A DNA stretch of 64,000 nucleotides from Lichenicoccus sp965276875 (GTDB lineage Bacteria; Pseudomonadota; Alphaproteobacteria; Acetobacterales; Acetobacteraceae): assembly GCF_965276875.1 (NCBI RefSeq), contig NZ_OZ255701.1, positions 4,154,001 to 4,218,000 of the forward strand, read 5' to 3'. Positions 61,517 to 64,000 of the stretch are shown piece by piece (position 1 is the stretch's first letter; each line of letters begins with the position of its first letter). The notes beneath the pieces are model-generated. The model did no database searches. It was not told the origin of the DNA and was given only the letters and a program-made list of their open reading frames with translations. The translations under genes were made by a program, and so were the position numbers.

Positions 61517-61531
61517 ACATCGTGATGATGT
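61517..61531. promoter_or_regulatory. Dyad in the leader region of the S53 protease gene
   Basis: ACATC and GATGT flank GTGAT at the start of the 264-base gap (61495-61758) before the S53 gene. The gap is AT-rich at 61535-61575, where a promoter is likely, and carries no gene. The arms resemble the core of the fab-operon repeat at 30648, but similarity over five bases can be chance. Confidence 0.2.
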
Positions 61532-61758
61532 GATGCCATTTGTTAAAGAAAACGTTTTGGAGTTTTTTGGACAGGCGACATGGTTGGGTATGCCACCGCC
61601 GGGGGTCTGCCATGATCGAAACGTGAGTCCAATCTCCGGAGCGCCTGCGTCCACGCGGGGGCCGTAACAAAGCCAAGGGCAGCCGAACGTGGCTGGGTCG
61701 CCAAATCCCTCCCGAAAAAACCTCTCCCGGACACCGGGGGCATCGGAGCAATTCAAGA

Positions 61759-63921
61759 ATGTCTCTCAGGTCTTATTGTAGAAGTGCGGCGCTCGGCGGC
61801 GCGACGCTTGGGTGCGCGCTCGCCGGGGGTCACGCCCTGGCCGCGCCGGCGATACCCGCAACGCCCATGGTGACCGCGCCGGTTTCGGATGCGCACATGA
61901 TCAGTCTTGCGGCTTCGATGCCGGCGGCGGTCGCGTCCAGCACCGATCAGGGAGCGCTCAACGGGAGTGCGATGGTGCAGCATATGCAACTGGCACTCGC
62001 CCGTTCGCCGGCGCGCCAGGTCGCACTCGACGCCCTGGTCGCGGCACAGACGCAGCCGGGCTCGCCAAGCTTCCACAAATGGCTGACACCCGCGACCCTG
62101 CGTAGTGATTACGGTCCGGCGCCCGCGGATATCGCGGCCACCGTGCAGTGGCTGCAAGCGAGCGGACTGACCGTCAACAGCGTCTCGCCCACCGGTATGT
62201 CGATTGATTTCTCCGGAAGTGCTGCGGTCGTTGCAGGCGCGTTCCATACGCAGATGCATGGCTATCAGCGAAACGGCCAGGCGCATATGGCACCCGCGAG
62301 CGCGCCCGAAATCCCGGCCGCCCTGGCGCCGGTCGTCTCCGGCGTCACCATGAGCAACTTCTTCCCGACCCCGCAGATCACCCGCATGGCTCCATTGGCG
62401 GCCTCAACGGTGGCGGCGATGAAGGTCTCGCATGTCGGCACCAGCTACACCGCAAATGCGAATGGCAGGACCTATTATGCGGTCACCCCGTCCGACTTCG
62501 CCACCATCTATGACGAGAACGAGGCCTTCACCGGCGCGCCGGCCATCGGCGCCAAGATCACCGGCAAGGGCCAGACCATCGTCGTCGCCGAGCGCACCAA
62601 CATCCAGGCGGCCGACTGGAACAGCTTTCGCTCGACCTTCGGCCTTACCGGCTACAAGGGCACGCTGAGCTTCAGCCATCCTGGCGGCTGCGCCGATCCC
62701 GGCACGACGCCAGACGAGGGCGAGGCAGCACTCGATGCCGAATGGTCCAGTGCCGCGGCACCCGATGCCAACATCATCGAAGCGTCCTGCGCCGATGTCG
62801 GCATTACCTTCGGTGTGATGACGACGCTGCAGAACCTGGTGCAGCTCGGCACCCCGGCGGCGGCGATCTCGATCTCCTACGGCGGTTGCGAGCAGGGCAA
62901 CGGACTGACCTTCCTGCAGATGTGGTCAAACCTGATCGAGGAGGGTGCGTCCGAGGGGATCTCGATCTTCGTCTCAAGCGGCGACAGCGCCAGCGCGGGC
63001 TGCGATCCGGCGGGTGCCACTGCTGCCAAGGGCGGTCTCGCGGTAAACGGGCTGGCCTCCAACCCCTACGATACCGCCGTCGGCGGCACCGACTTCCAGG
63101 ACACCGCACTCGGTCAGAACAGCCGTTACTGGTCGAGCAAAAACAGCAGTTCCGGCGGCTCGGCGCTCTCCTACATCCCGGAAATCCCGTGGGATAATTC
63201 CTGCTCCAACGTAATCATCGACGCGTATTACGGCTCCGGCGGACCGATCAAGAGCTGCAACAATCCGCCGAAGGTGTTCCGTCAACAGAACACCGTCGGC
63301 GGCGGCGGCGGCCAGAGCCTGCTCTACGCCAAGCCGGACTGGCAGTCTCCGTCGATCCCCGGCGTACCGAATGACGGCGTCCGCGACCTGCCGGACATCT
63401 CGCTGTTCGCGGCCAACGGCATCTGGAACCATTTCTATCTGTTCTGCATGTCCGACAAGGCGCAAGGCGGTGTCCCCTGCGACTATACCAATACGACCGA
63501 CTTCCTCGGCTCGGCCGCGGGCGGCACCTCGTTCGCAGCACCCGCCTTTGCCGGCATCACTGCTCTCATTGCGCAATATCAGGGCTTCAGGGTCGGCAAC
63601 ATCGCACCGCGCCTCTATCAGCTCGCACAGTCGCAATACAGCAATCCGGTGCTCGTGAATTCCTGCAATGCGAGCAGGGGCAACCAGGTCTCGCGCGCCT
63701 GCGTGTTCTATGACGTGACCAAAGGCGACAACAGCGCGCCCTGCGTCTCCGGCAGCCCGAACTGCTTCAGCAACGCCAACTCCACCAAGGGCATCGGCGT
63801 GCTGTCAATTACGCCCAATGCCCTCAACGCAGCCTTCCCGGCCACCCAGGCCTACGATCTTGCCACCGGCCTTGGCACGGTCAACGTGACCAACCTGATC
63901 GTCAACTACACGCAGTACTGA
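61759..63921 (+). CDS. S53 family serine-carboxyl peptidase (sedolisin/kumamolisin type), secreted
   Basis: A 720-residue preproprotein. A signal peptide (about 1-29, ...GHALA) is followed by a pro-kumamolisin activation domain (about 40-215, with SPSFHKWLTPATLRSDYG) and the S53 catalytic domain. The catalytic Glu322 and Asp326 (GEAALDAEW) have the family's four-residue spacing, and the nucleophile is Ser591 in GGTSFAAPAFAG. Asp/Gly residues near the C-terminus (YDVTKGDN) are the calcium site. Such enzymes work at low pH, which fits an acidophilic lifestyle. GGAG lies 10 bases before the ATG. Confidence 0.93.
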   Translation: MSLRSYCRSAALGGATLGCALAGGHALAAPAIPATPMVTAPVSDAHMISLAASMPAAVASSTDQGALNGSAMVQHMQLALARSPARQVALDALVAAQTQPGSPSFHKWLTPATLRSDYGPAPADIAATVQWLQASGLTVNSVSPTGMSIDFSGSAAVVAGAFHTQMHGYQRNGQAHMAPASAPEIPAALAPVVSGVTMSNFFPTPQITRMAPLAASTVAAMKVSHVGTSYTANANGRTYYAVTPSDFATIYDENEAFTGAPAIGAKITGKGQTIVVAERTNIQAADWNSFRSTFGLTGYKGTLSFSHPGGCADPGTTPDEGEAALDAEWSSAAAPDANIIEASCADVGITFGVMTTLQNLVQLGTPAAAISISYGGCEQGNGLTFLQMWSNLIEEGASEGISIFVSSGDSASAGCDPAGATAAKGGLAVNGLASNPYDTAVGGTDFQDTALGQNSRYWSSKNSSSGGSALSYIPEIPWDNSCSNVIIDAYYGSGGPIKSCNNPPKVFRQQNTVGGGGGQSLLYAKPDWQSPSIPGVPNDGVRDLPDISLFAANGIWNHFYLFCMSDKAQGGVPCDYTNTTDFLGSAAGGTSFAAPAFAGITALIAQYQGFRVGNIAPRLYQLAQSQYSNPVLVNSCNASRGNQVSRACVFYDVTKGDNSAPCVSGSPNCFSNANSTKGIGVLSITPNALNAAFPATQAYDLATGLGTVNVTNLIVNYTQY

Positions 63922-63928
63922 CATCTGC

Positions 63929-63963
63929 GACGGTGTGGGATGGCCGTGCCATTCCACACCGTC
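63929..63963 (+). terminator. Long hairpin after the S53 protease gene
   Basis: A 16-base stem (GACGGTGTGGGATGGC with GCCATTCCACACCGTC, one G-T pair) closes a CGT loop 8 bases after the stop codon. It is a strong RNA hairpin, but the T-tract is missing, so termination or mRNA 3'-end protection is likely. The remaining bases to 64000 show no gene. Confidence 0.65.
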
Positions 63964-64000
63964 AGCCTCGTGCTTGCGGCAGGTCGCCTTTCAGACCGCT

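Overview
The window looks like chromosomal DNA from a high-GC alphaproteobacterium, most likely an acidophilic or soil Acetobacteraceae/Rhodospirillales member. This is inferred from dense GTG/TTG/ATG coding with 1-11 base overlaps, the fabD-fabG-acpP-fabF-mltG order, MmcB, a cobW-WD40 pair, and a secreted acid-type S53 protease. No rRNA, tRNA, CRISPR array, insertion sequence or prophage was seen. Translation covers nearly everything; the only gene-free stretch above 300 bases is 41581-42055.

Layout. 1-1343: a less GC-rich DUF262 (GmrSD-like) defence gene, cut by the window edge. 1482-5682: a tight minus-strand run pip-bioB-queE-queC-queD-queF, with the preQ0-to-preQ1 part of queuosine synthesis. 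5727-16694: housekeeping genes (DUF423, ATP-grasp-like, M3 and M13 peptidases, DUF427, a histone-H1-like basic protein, an EryH-like triose-phosphate isomerase, sucCD, a diiron protein). 16713-18103: a head-to-head SDR/TetR pair in which both genes have lost their 5' ends at the same point. 18110-20271: a DtxR/MntR-type repressor divergent from a non-canonical NRAMP transporter and a small membrane protein. 20315-24493: an OpuAC-like protein, a YdcF-like protein, a methyltransferase and an M61 peptidase. 24600-28867: a tandem glycine riboswitch before gcvT-gcvP, without gcvH. 28876-30595: a VapC/Phd-type toxin-antitoxin pair and a frameshifted methyltransferase.

30707-35958: the fatty-acid synthesis operon with mltG and an SDR. 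35831-41580 (minus): SDR, SYLF lipoprotein-like protein, inositol phosphatase family protein, MmcB, a VOC pseudogene, tyrS and a hydrolase. 42056-46426: two overlapping cysteine desulfurases, a [2Fe-2S] ferredoxin, mnmA and a GST, a sulfur-transfer set. 46438-50765: glycosyltransferase, O-antigen ligase-like protein, CobW GTPase and a WD40 protein.

50962-56606 is the most interesting part: a complete DSF-type (diffusible fatty-acid signal) cell-cell communication module. An RpfF-like crotonase-fold synthase converges on a two-gene operon encoding a REC-PAS-GGDEF-EAL response regulator and an RpfC-like hybrid histidine kinase with a C-terminal Hpt. The synteny is that of Xanthomonas rpfF/rpfC/rpfG, but the HD-GYP output is replaced by PAS-GGDEF-EAL, the output seen in Burkholderia RpfR. 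Signal synthesis, sensing, phosphorelay and c-di-GMP turnover would therefore be combined in a layout that mixes the two classical DSF circuits.

56777-63921: a PA0069-type radical SAM protein, two tandem cation diffusion facilitators, a large FAD oxidoreductase and a secreted S53 (sedolisin) protease with a clear hairpin after it. Four degraded genes (SDR, TetR, methyltransferase, VOC) suggest some ongoing gene loss.
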